DNA of 64,000 nt from NCBI RefSeq assembly GCF_000348985.1, contig NC_035922.1, forward strand, positions 633,604-697,603, given 5' to 3'. Source of the stretch: Huiozyma naganishii CBS 8797 (Eukaryota > Ascomycota > Saccharomycetes > Saccharomycetales > Saccharomycetaceae). Below, in pieces: positions 56,630-64,000 of the stretch. The notes under the pieces are model-generated. The model was not told where the DNA came from and made no database searches. It saw nothing but the letters and a program-made list of their open reading frames with translations. Numbering within the stretch: position 1 is the first letter of the stretch; every line of letters begins with the position of its first letter. Position numbers and translations under genes: made by a program.

Positions 56630-59275
56630 TCACTCCCCCAAATCCTCGTCCTTGTTCTGGTTTGTCTGACCAAAGACGTCCCCCTCGTCCTCTTCCTCGT
56701 CTTGATCTATGTCCTTGAAGACGGTCTCCCGCGGGATCCGCTTCATGACCTCCGGCTTGTCGAACATCGGGCCGATCTTGCTGGTCCACCGCTGTCTCTT
56801 ATCCAGGAGTGCCTTCAGGCTCGAATTTGCAGCCTTCTGCTGCGCGACTTGCGAGGCAGAACCCGTGATCCCACCGTTCGCGCCGCCACCGCCGTATCCA
56901 GCCCCGGCTTGATGCTTCTTTCTCTTCTTGGGTGCCCGGATCCGCTTGATGTATGCCTGGTCGATTTGCTTGTCGAGGTCATCCAGGATAGAGATATACT
57001 CTTGCCACGCGAGGTACCGCTCCAAACACAGGCAACAGGATGTTCTTCCTCTTTTGGTGCGGTGGGTCACCGTCCTCAGCGAGCCCTGCAACGATCTCAG
57101 CTCCGCGCTCACCTCGTCGTCCTCCCTCCCGTGCAGCCAGTCTGGGTCGTCACCGGGTGCACCGTTCTCGTCCTTGGGCAGGTTCATGTATATCCCAACG
57201 TATTTCAGCTCACGCTTCAGCCTCTCCTCGAACGTCGGGTAGTTAAGGTTGATGCTGCTGATGTGCCAGTTACCGTCCCGCTTTAAAGAGCTAGTGGTGC
57301 CGCCGCTGCCGTCAAATAGAACTGCAGCAGCGGGGCCGTCGCTCTTGGGAGACGTCTGGACCGTGTTGACCTCTGAGGGGGTGCCCTCGTTGCTCACAGA
57401 GTACGCGCTGCTTGGCGGCTCTGCAAAACTCTCCTCCTCCTTAATGGGATCGTTCAAGTCAGATTTGTCCCCGTTGTCCGTCAAAATCGCGGAAAGCAAT
57501 CTCGACAGCAACGGTCCACAGGAGACGTCTTCTGTCTCCAAGACTGAGTCGTCGACCTTTGCGGAGTCACCCTTCGGTAGTATCGCCGATGGGTCGTTCT
57601 GTGGCACAGGAGATGTGTTCCCCACTTGTGCGCCGTTATCCTCTCGAAGCCACGTTTCCGTGTAGAGGGGACCCAATCTGGGGATTATAAACGGAGTCGT
57701 CTCTGGATCATACATCTTGTTCATTTCCAAAGACAGCGGTAAGATGTACTTGGACTTCAAAAACTTCACGTCGTCGTCGTTGAAGTCCCTGAAGAAATTG
57801 TCCACGAAACCTAAAAAAGTGCTGTATTGGATTTGGTTTGTTGGCTTTGGGTACGAGAAATCTTTATCGGGCAACTTACCGGGGAGCAAATGTTTCAGGT
57901 CGTTTGTTGGGTAACTTGCCACGTTGTACTTTTTCTTCAAGTATTCCTCCCCCGTCGTCTCCAATCCTTCTTCGTTATACAACCCGAGGTCGCGTGCGGC
58001 CTTCGGTAGAGTCTGCGACATGACAAATTCCGATTTGGGATTCTTGACGTTTGGATCATTCTCCATTTTATCCCTCTCCGTGTCCTTTGTATCCTCCCCC
58101 ACTTTCAGTTTCTTAGTCGCTGGTAACCCATTCCCTACAATAGGCTCAATATCTGAACCATTTAGTACATCTTCCAGTACTCTCTTATGGGGAGGCACGC
58201 CTGAGATACCAGCGTCCCTTGAGTGGTCCGTCCCCTCAACACCTTCTTCAGCATCAACATGTTCTTCTTCGATTGGCACAGGCTTATCCTGCTTGTGAGA
58301 TTCAAGATTGGACTCGTTGTCGACCTCTTTGAAACTAGGTTCGGCCTCGACGTCAACGTCGCTGGTTGCTGGCAATTGCGTTTCTCCTGCGGGGGCAGCA
58401 ATCAATTCTGTTGCATCCTGTTTTATGTCATCCCCGGTAGTTGCGACCGCTTCGCCAGTCGGGGTTGCCGGCTGTTCTGGGACAGGATCACTTCGAAGTT
58501 CTGTTTCTGGTTCTATCTGTGCATCAGCCACTGCAGCAGTAGCAACCTCTTTCGATTTTGTCTTTGTTGTATCTTCCGCATCAACCACAGCACTGTTTGT
58601 ATCCGTTACCGACTCATCTTTTCCGGTTTCAGCGTGATCGACGTTCCCGTCCACGTCCCCTTTAAAAGTGTTATCTTGTGGCTTGTCCTCGTCGTTAACC
58701 TGTTGCGATTGTGGCTGTACTCCATCAGCCTTCATACTCTCTTGATCCAGTTTCTCGTCCTCGTGCTCGATTTCAGCCACCACTACAGCCTCTCCCTCGA
58801 CTAGTTCTTCTCCTCCTCCTCCTCCAGTTTTCTTGTTTCCTCCCTGTGCAACCGCAGGTTTTACTTCCGGTTCTTCAACGGCTAATACGGCAACGCCATC
58901 TGTCTTCCCCTGCTGTGCTATCTCTTCCACCGGTGCAACCTCACGATCTTTCCATTTTCTAATGTCATCGACGAGCCTCTCATCGTCTTGTACAATATCA
59001 TTGAACAAAACATTCAACGTGTTCAACTTCTTCTGTAAATCAAGCAATGTTTTCCGTTCAGGGATCTCCCTCACAGCGTCCCCATTGAGCATCCCAATGT
59101 TCGTCTCAAAGCTAAGGTTCATATTGTTCAGGATCGACCGGAGAACATCCCCCGGTGTCCCCAAATCAGCCGTATTCTGCGGTCTCACCGTCTCTGAACC
59201 AACAATGGGGTACTCCTCATCCGGTTCAATCGTTGTTTCCTTCAACTTCCTATTTCTCCTACTCAACCTCGCCAT
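56630..59275 (-). CDS. NGG1: SAGA/ADA histone acetyltransferase adaptor Ada3
   Basis: The protein is 881 aa, longer than S. cerevisiae Ngg1/Ada3 (702). It bridges Gcn5 and Ada2 in the HAT module of SAGA and ADA. The N-terminus (MARLSRRNRKLKE) is basic, followed by a helical segment (LLDLQKKLNTLNVLFNDIV). Residues about 110-345 are a long acidic/Ala/Thr-rich insert with repeated EVE, DVD and AVAD runs. The conserved Ada3 domain lies at about 675-795: NYPTFEERLKRELKYVGIYM, then KRGRTSCCLCLERYLAWQE and KQIDQAYIKRIRAPKKRKK. The tail is acidic (DQDEEEDEGDVFG). Position equals YDR176W. Confidence 0.93.
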   Translation of the reverse strand: MARLSRRNRKLKETTIEPDEEYPIVGSETVRPQNTADLGTPGDVLRSILNNMNLSFETNIGMLNGDAVREIPERKTLLDLQKKLNTLNVLFNDIVQDDERLVDDIRKWKDREVAPVEEIAQQGKTDGVAVLAVEEPEVKPAVAQGGNKKTGGGGGEELVEGEAVVVAEIEHEDEKLDQESMKADGVQPQSQQVNDEDKPQDNTFKGDVDGNVDHAETGKDESVTDTNSAVVDAEDTTKTKSKEVATAAVADAQIEPETELRSDPVPEQPATPTGEAVATTGDDIKQDATELIAAPAGETQLPATSDVDVEAEPSFKEVDNESNLESHKQDKPVPIEEEHVDAEEGVEGTDHSRDAGISGVPPHKRVLEDVLNGSDIEPIVGNGLPATKKLKVGEDTKDTERDKMENDPNVKNPKSEFVMSQTLPKAARDLGLYNEEGLETTGEEYLKKKYNVASYPTNDLKHLLPGKLPDKDFSYPKPTNQIQYSTFLGFVDNFFRDFNDDDVKFLKSKYILPLSLEMNKMYDPETTPFIIPRLGPLYTETWLREDNGAQVGNTSPVPQNDPSAILPKGDSAKVDDSVLETEDVSCGPLLSRLLSAILTDNGDKSDLNDPIKEEESFAEPPSSAYSVSNEGTPSEVNTVQTSPKSDGPAAAVLFDGSGGTTSSLKRDGNWHISSINLNYPTFEERLKRELKYVGIYMNLPKDENGAPGDDPDWLHGREDDEVSAELRSLQGSLRTVTHRTKRGRTSCCLCLERYLAWQEYISILDDLDKQIDQAYIKRIRAPKKRKKHQAGAGYGGGGANGGITGSASQVAQQKAANSSLKALLDKRQRWTSKIGPMFDKPEVMKRIPRETVFKDIDQDEEEDEGDVFGQTNQNKDEDLGE

Positions 59276-59828
59276 ACTGTCAAAAAAATATGTACCCTGT
59301 ACAATATACTTTCCCTGTTTATCTTCCTAAAAAAAAACTGGTATGCGTTCACGGCAGTATATTATTTCTGCTTTGTTCCGCCCTTGTAAAATATTCTACC
59401 GAGGATCAAAGCGGTACCAAACAACCAATACCTCACAATGAAAAAAAAAGTGAAGAACGACTCCTAAAGTTGATCCGTTCTAGAAGCCAAAAGAGAGCAG
59501 TGAATAACCAATGCAAACTGTATCAGAACACTGAAGAGCAACAGAGACAGACACACAGACAGACACAGAAACCACGTGCCGCTAACCGATCGCCGACCCC
59601 AGTTTATCAATTCTTACTCTCTGACTGTTAAAATGCAACGAAACGGAACAATCAACAAAAAAGAAAAATCTCTTCCGTGTTTCGTCGCTTTGTACGAACC
59701 TGGAAAATATTTGGAATCCGTCTCTCGTTTCGCTGTTGGTGCGACCCTTTGATGACTAGCATGAAGGACGTTGACGCTTACTGATTTGGATTGGTACTAC
59801 GATTCGACAGGTGGGAGAGAGTGTAGGA
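59276..59828. other. Divergent intergenic NGG1/RSM24
   Basis: A CACGTG box at 59573-59578 (256 bp before RSM24) and A-runs near 59320 and 59440 are visible. The 158-codon frame at 59155-59631 overlaps NGG1 antisense and was not called. Confidence 0.5.
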
Positions 59829-60794
59829 ATGTCGTTTTGGAGGTTGACAAGTTGCACGCGTGTAGCTGTGTCGCGGAGGGCTGCAGTACCCAGTCGGAGA
59901 TTTCAAACAGTGGGTGGTCACATCTCAAGGCGGTGTATTTCCACTGGGGTGGTGTCCCAGGAGGTTCAAGTGAGCGACGATATCTTCTTGGATCCGAAGC
60001 GGTGGGTTGGGTTACCACCCGCGCGTATCATTGACCTGTACTGGGAAAGGAAGGTCAAGCTCGGTTTAGCGTATAGACCCACGAAGGAGGAGTTAGATGC
60101 GCTGCTGACCACCTCAGAGTATACGGGGGTCTCCCCCAAAGAGATCAGGAAACTGTACGAACAGAAAACGGAAACGGTCACTTCGTCAGTCAGATACTCT
60201 AAAGACGATCTTAAGTACGGGCTGCGGCCCTTCCAGTTTGACGAACTGCCCTCACCGGCACAGGACGAGTTAGCGAACCGCCACGAGGAAAACTTCTACA
60301 AGAAACTGGCAGCGTTCGAATTACCTCTGCTTGTGCAGTACCGGCAGGAGTACAAACCACCACGGGACACAGATGTAGTATCGTACAGGTACACATCGTA
60401 CTTCGGCGAGGAACACCCAAACTCTCGGAAAGTAGTGCTCTCCGTGAAAACACGCAATCTTGGGCTCGACAGCAAGCAGCTTCACAAGTTCCAACTTCTC
60501 GCGAGGACACGGTACGACTTCCAAACAGACACTTTCAAGATGTCCTCGGATAAGTTCCCAGAGTCCGCGCAGAACGCACGGTATTTGAACGACGTGTTCA
60601 ACAGACTGCTTGACGAGTCGAGGGATCTTTCAGAGGACGACTTCGCCGATGTGCCCCTAGACACGAGACACATCACGGCCAAGAACTTACGGAAAAGATC
60701 GACAAAGGGGTTCGAGTTCCCCAAGGAGTGGAATAGACCAGAGGACGCACCGGCACAGAAAGTAAACATGCTGGGGAAAGTGCTGGATCGGTGA
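59829..60794 (+). CDS. RSM24: Mitochondrial small-ribosomal-subunit protein mS35 (Rsm24)
   Basis: The protein is 321 aa (319 in S. cerevisiae) from the ATG at 59829 (MSFWRLTSCTRVAVSRR). The open frame begins six codons earlier at GTG, which is not used. The first 35 residues are basic and Ser/Arg-rich, a typical presequence with a likely cleavage near CISTGVV. WVGLPPARIIDLYWERKVKLG and KVVLSVKTRNLGL are family blocks; the C-terminus has HITAKNLRKRSTKGFEFP. Position equals YDR175C. Confidence 0.93.
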   Translation: MSFWRLTSCTRVAVSRRAAVPSRRFQTVGGHISRRCISTGVVSQEVQVSDDIFLDPKRWVGLPPARIIDLYWERKVKLGLAYRPTKEELDALLTTSEYTGVSPKEIRKLYEQKTETVTSSVRYSKDDLKYGLRPFQFDELPSPAQDELANRHEENFYKKLAAFELPLLVQYRQEYKPPRDTDVVSYRYTSYFGEEHPNSRKVVLSVKTRNLGLDSKQLHKFQLLARTRYDFQTDTFKMSSDKFPESAQNARYLNDVFNRLLDESRDLSEDDFADVPLDTRHITAKNLRKRSTKGFEFPKEWNRPEDAPAQKVNMLGKVLDR

Positions 60795-61088
60795 GCTCAC
60801 TACCCTGATACTATACACATATATATATTCACTTTTGGTGCCTCTCACCTCTTCAGTGTAAATATTACAAGAGAAACGCAGTCAATATTAGATTACAAAA
60901 ACTAGTCTTATAGTATTACAAGTACATACACAGCATACGCACTGTACCACTTCACAAAACCTTCATTAATAAACAATTGGCATAACAAAGGAATGCGAAA
61001 GAGAAAGAGAAAAAGGAAGAAGGACAAGCGTGCGAGATTACATACACACACACAATGTTCTTCTTTAACTTTTGAAAGTCGTGCCTCT

Positions 61089-62117
61089 CTACATAGACAC
61101 ACTGGTGTTGGACTTATCCTTGTTCTTCTTATTCTTCTTCTTTTTCTTCTTCTTCTCCCCGCTGACAGAGCCGTCATCCTCGCGATGTCTCTTCTCTTCA
61201 AAATGCGCAGGGACTACGGGTTCAGGCTCCTCGTCATGGTGTAGCAAGCCGAAGGGGATTGGGACCGGCGCGTGGCTGGGCCCGTCCAAGACCGGGAGCG
61301 TCCCGTTCTTCTTGTTCTCTAGGTACTCTTGCTTCGCCTTCTGGTAGTGTTCCAGCTCGACGTGGTACGCCTGCTTCCACTTCTCCTTCTCAGCGTCGCT
61401 CAGTTCCTTCCACTTCTTGGAGATCTCCTGGGTAATCTCCGTGGACGAGAGCGGCGCCAACCCGGCCTTCTGTCTCGCATCGCGCAACTCTTGGCGCACG
61501 TACGCGGAGTACGCGAAGAAAACAGTCAAGGGCTTCTTGGGGGCGTTTGGATCACGCTCGACCTTCCGTTTCATAGGGGTCTTCGCACGTCCAGCGTCCT
61601 TTTCGTCGTCCAATGGGTTCAACAGGTCAGAGGTGATCCCACCGAATTGGTCCGTAGCAGCTGTCAACATTTGTAGGGACTCGGTCAACGTGGTGAAGGC
61701 CTCGATCTTTTCTTCCTCATCTTCGCCGATGTTGTTGTAGAAATCAACAATCGACGAGGCAGTCTGGTTAGCAGCCTTCGATAGTTCAAATAGCGAAGAA
61801 ACTAACTGTTTCAAAAATTACAAATCACCAACTCCATTTCAATTCCTTCAGGCCACGGGGAGCACCGACTTCATTACAGAAGGTCTGGTCTCCATCCCAT
61901 ATGACCGATTGGCAATCGAACACGGCATTCGTGGAAAAAGCAGTTTAGTTTGTTAGTATCACATCAAATCCATTCAGCAAACAACAACGCTCAACACAAC
62001 GACACTAACAAACAACAAAAAAAACCGTCCGTCTTTGCTGTACATTGGTTGCAAACCATCAAAACAACATACTGAGTCCTTGGCCACTTTCAACTTGGCA
62101 CTCGCGTCTGTAGTCAT
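61089..62117 (-). CDS. HMO1: HMG-box protein Hmo1, two exons joined by splicing
   Basis: Coding parts are 62117-62073 (exon 1, 15 codons: MTTDASAKLKVAKDS) and 61805-61089 (exon 2, 238 codons plus stop), giving 253 aa against 246 in S. cerevisiae. Exon 1 is not in frame continuity with exon 2 and both are needed to match the family N-terminus (KDS joined to LVSSLFELSKAANQT). Hmo1 binds rDNA and ribosomal protein promoters and bends DNA. HMG box A is divergent (residues about 15-95). Box B runs about 105-180 (DPNAPKKPLTVFFAYSAYVR, then EITQEISKKWKELSDAEKEK). The tail ends with a Lys-rich run (KKKKKKNKKNKDK). Without splicing, only a Met 3 codons before exon 2 would start the protein. Position equals YDR174W. 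Confidence 0.9.
61806..62072 (-). other. Spliceosomal intron in HMO1
   Basis: It is 267 nt, phase 0. The 5' splice site is a perfect GTATGT (62072-62067). A perfect branch site TACTAAC sits at 61958-61952, with the branch A at 61953. The 3' splice site used is ACAG (ending 61806), 147 nt downstream of the branch A, which is long for yeast. CAG at 61887-61885 is nearer (68 nt), but using it would shift the frame and reach a stop codon. Joined exons restore the conserved protein start. S. cerevisiae HMO1 is not, to my knowledge, intron-containing. Confidence 0.88.
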
Positions 62118-62828
62118 CTTACTCTTTTTCAACAAAACTATCGCGATGTGTATCTGGTCCCTCCCGCTAGAGAAAGGTCCTGACACTACGCAAAGGAACT
62201 TGGGCCTAGCGTCCCTTCCCTCTAGAGGGGGAACTAGTTCGAGAAACGAGTTCACTGGACGGAGAGGGTTCCCATGGTTCCCCCCAGGGAGAGGGAGACA
62301 GCGAGCCCGTTACGCTCGGGATGCCGTGAAAAAATAAGCGCTGGGTGGGTTCTCCGCTGCGATTGGTCAGTGGGAAGTGGGTGCCCGAGGGTAACCCCTG
62401 TCCTCTGGTACGTTGTGTGTGGTGCACGGGTGCAGGTGCCGTTTTTTTGTGTCCGACTCGCTGTTTTCTGTTCAGTTTTGGACCCGATTTTGTGTCATTT
62501 TGTGGGATTACGATCTGCTCAAAGGAGGCCGGACCGTAGTGATGAGGTGACAGGGTTGTCTTGAGAACGTGCATCTCCTGCATGTATCTGTAGTGGTTTG
62601 GATGCAGGCAATACCTTTTATGTAGAGGAAACATAAACAGTTGTGTCCTTCATCCATTCTTGTTCTCTTTTTTTTGTTCTTCTTTATTTTTGAACGTAAC
62701 GCTTCTATTCTATTTGTATGTGGAAGATCTAGGAAAGAGACTGAAAGACAGATTGGGAACGTTCTTGACTTGGACCATTTCGACCACATCCAAGGGGAAC
62801 ATCTTATAGGACGTGGGCATGTTTCCAA
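62118..62828. other. Divergent intergenic HMO1/ARG82
   Basis: This 711-bp shared promoter has a Rap1-like CACCCGTGCA (minus strand) at 62423-62432, about 306-315 bp before the HMO1 ATG. CCAAT reads on the minus strand near 62361-62365, and a T-rich tract lies near 62665-62690. Short open frames here were rejected. Confidence 0.5.
62423..62432 (-). promoter_or_regulatory. Rap1-like site upstream of HMO1
   Basis: CACCCGTGCA resembles the Rap1 consensus CACCCRTACA with one difference. Rap1 drives ribosomal-protein genes, and Hmo1 is co-expressed with them. Weak evidence: one motif, no second copy. Confidence 0.3.
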
Positions 62829-63866
62829 ATGGAACAATATCAAGAACTGGAACATAAAGCTGCTGGTCACGATGGTACTCTAACGGACACCGATGGCACG
62901 CTTATATTCAAACCTTTAAATCAACGGGAATTTGCCTTCTACCAGTCGGTGCAGAATGGGGTGGAACACTCAGAACGACAGGATCAGGGGGATATTCCAT
63001 TGGAGTCATGGATGCCCGTGTTTCTTGGCGTGTTAAATGAGGGGAAGAACTTGTCCTCAGATGAGAAAGTCACGGTAATTACGGATGGGTCTAGCGTTCA
63101 TTTGGATACTAAGGTCACTCCGGCAGGTGATGTCCCATCCCAAAAGTATCTGGTCTTACAGAACTTGCTGGCTGGGTTTAACAAACCCAATGTTTTGGAT
63201 ATTAAGTTAGGGAAGGTTCTCTATGACAGCGATGCATCTGATGCCAAAAAACTGAGGATGCAAGAAGTTTCAAAAACTACAACCTCAGGTTCTTTAGGCT
63301 TTAGGATATGTGGTATGAAAATTCAAAGAAACTCTAGATGTAATGATGTTCTCAAGGATGAGCACTTCGAAGCTGGGGCTTCCGATGATGAATACATATT
63401 TGTGAACAAATTGCTCGGGAGGTCGCGCACTAAGGAGGACGTTAAAGATGCCATTGACATGTTCTTTGCTCATGACTCGCTCTCCGTAGAAAGGAGGAGG
63501 CAATTGAAAGTTATGTTTCTGAAAAGACTGCAATTGTTCTTCAACACCTTGTTGGATGAAAATGTGAGGATGATCTCCAGCAGCCTCCTCTTCGTCTACG
63601 AGGGTGACGTGGCAAGGTGGGATGAGGAACAGGATGCGGATACCATTCTCAATGAAAGTTTTATGCAAGAAGATAGCAGCGATGAGGAAGTCGAGACCCA
63701 CCCCGACTCAACAGGGAGCACGCCACAGAAAACTGCTGTGCCGCTGAGCTCGATGTCTCTAATAGACTTTGCCCACTCAAGAGTGACTCCGGGAGCCGGA
63801 TACGACGAAAACGTCGTAGAGGGCGTGGAGAGTCTTTTGGAGATATTCACCGACATTGCCAAATGA
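62829..63866 (+). CDS. ARG82: Inositol polyphosphate multikinase Arg82
   Basis: The protein is 345 aa (355 in S. cerevisiae). Arg82 phosphorylates IP3 to IP4 and IP5 and also acts as a coactivator with the Arg80-Mcm1 complex. The IPK signature PNVLDIKLG (PxxxDxKxG) is near residue 120. HKAAGHDGTLTDTDGTLIFKP (with the GHDG loop) is near residue 9, and SSSLLFVYEGD near 248 and SLIDFAHSRVTPG near 309 provide the metal-binding Asp. A short acidic stretch (EDSSDEEVE) stands where S. cerevisiae has a longer poly-Asp tract. The ATG at 62829 opens the frame. Position equals YDR173C. Confidence 0.96.
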   Translation: MEQYQELEHKAAGHDGTLTDTDGTLIFKPLNQREFAFYQSVQNGVEHSERQDQGDIPLESWMPVFLGVLNEGKNLSSDEKVTVITDGSSVHLDTKVTPAGDVPSQKYLVLQNLLAGFNKPNVLDIKLGKVLYDSDASDAKKLRMQEVSKTTTSGSLGFRICGMKIQRNSRCNDVLKDEHFEAGASDDEYIFVNKLLGRSRTKEDVKDAIDMFFAHDSLSVERRRQLKVMFLKRLQLFFNTLLDENVRMISSSLLFVYEGDVARWDEEQDADTILNESFMQEDSSDEEVETHPDSTGSTPQKTAVPLSSMSLIDFAHSRVTPGAGYDENVVEGVESLLEIFTDIAK

Positions 63867-64000
63867 CAACTTGGTACCGGCGATCTGGCGCAAATAGCTG
63901 TGATATTGAGTATTATACATGTGTATTTACTATTTTATAGAGTTTTTAATGGTAAAAAAGATTAGAAGGAATGACAACAATGAATAGATTAGTTCGCCAC
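63867..64000. other. 3' flank of ARG82
   Basis: Short AT-rich terminal stretch; nothing further is visible before the window ends. Confidence 0.4.

Noticed and set aside
61809..61814. ATG at 61814 as the start of HMO1
   Set aside because: It lies inside the intron next to the acceptor; the upstream exon with splice signals restores the family N-terminus.
1..64000. CRISPR arrays, bacterial operons, prophage or secondary-metabolite clusters
   Set aside because: None present; the window is ordinary yeast nuclear sequence with monocistronic genes.

Overview
The window is nuclear DNA of a budding yeast of the family Saccharomycetaceae. Genes are compact and almost all intronless, read with the standard code, and stand next to a tRNA-Ile(UAU) gene with a 60-nt intron and a decayed Ty3/gypsy-type retroelement primed by initiator tRNA-Met. 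Nearly every gene is recognisable as an orthologue of a gene on the right arm of Saccharomyces cerevisiae chromosome IV, in the same order and relative orientation. The window runs backwards along that arm, from GCD6 (YDR211W) to ARG82 (YDR173C). Protein lengths, low-complexity inserts and gene content show it is not S. cerevisiae. It lacks RAV2, UPS3 and the RVB1-SLY1-CCT6 block, and carries THI7 where S. cerevisiae keeps that gene on the sister region of chromosome XII. This fits a post-whole-genome-duplication species (for example of the Kazachstania/Naumovozyma group) with its own pattern of duplicate loss. The species itself cannot be fixed from the sequence alone.

Layout. 1-2034: GCD6 (-), cut by the window edge. 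2035-4457: tRNA-Ile and a broken retroelement. 4458-16787: YDR210W-like CYSTM protein (-), MSS4 (-), UME6 (+), EBS1 (-), MSC2 (-). 18178-27880: THI7 (+), COQ4 (-), SPC19 (-), VPS64 (+), RKM2 (+), CBS2 (-), CAB5 (+). 28063-36198: REF2 (-), MSS116 (+), CDC8 (+, out of its usual context), NUP42 (+), HST4 (-). 36199-37867 is a 1.7-kb gap in which the S. cerevisiae block RVB1/SLY1/CCT6 is absent. 37868-53873: SND1 (+), ATC1 (+), PLP1 (-), CDC1 (-), SAS4 (+), SCC2 (-), NVJ3 (-). 54085-63866: CSN9 (+), SDH4 (-), UBC1 (-), NGG1 (-), RSM24 (+), HMO1 (-, with an intron) and ARG82 (+).

These are housekeeping genes, not a cluster with one function. They cover translation initiation, phosphoinositide and inositol phosphate signalling, chromatin and transcription (UME6, HST4, SAS4, NGG1, HMO1), cohesin loading, mitochondrial expression and respiration (MSS116, CBS2, RSM24, SDH4, COQ4), ubiquitin/signalosome, and transport. 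I found no undescribed multi-gene system. The observations most worth checking are an intron that splits HMO1 and has an unusually long branch-point-to-acceptor distance, the tRNA-anchored retroelement relic with an inverted duplication, the displaced THI7 and CDC8 genes, a cluster of CACGTG boxes in a gene-poor gap, and a paired RRPE/PAC motif in front of ATC1. Start codons were set to the first plausible in-frame ATG, often downstream of the longest open frame.
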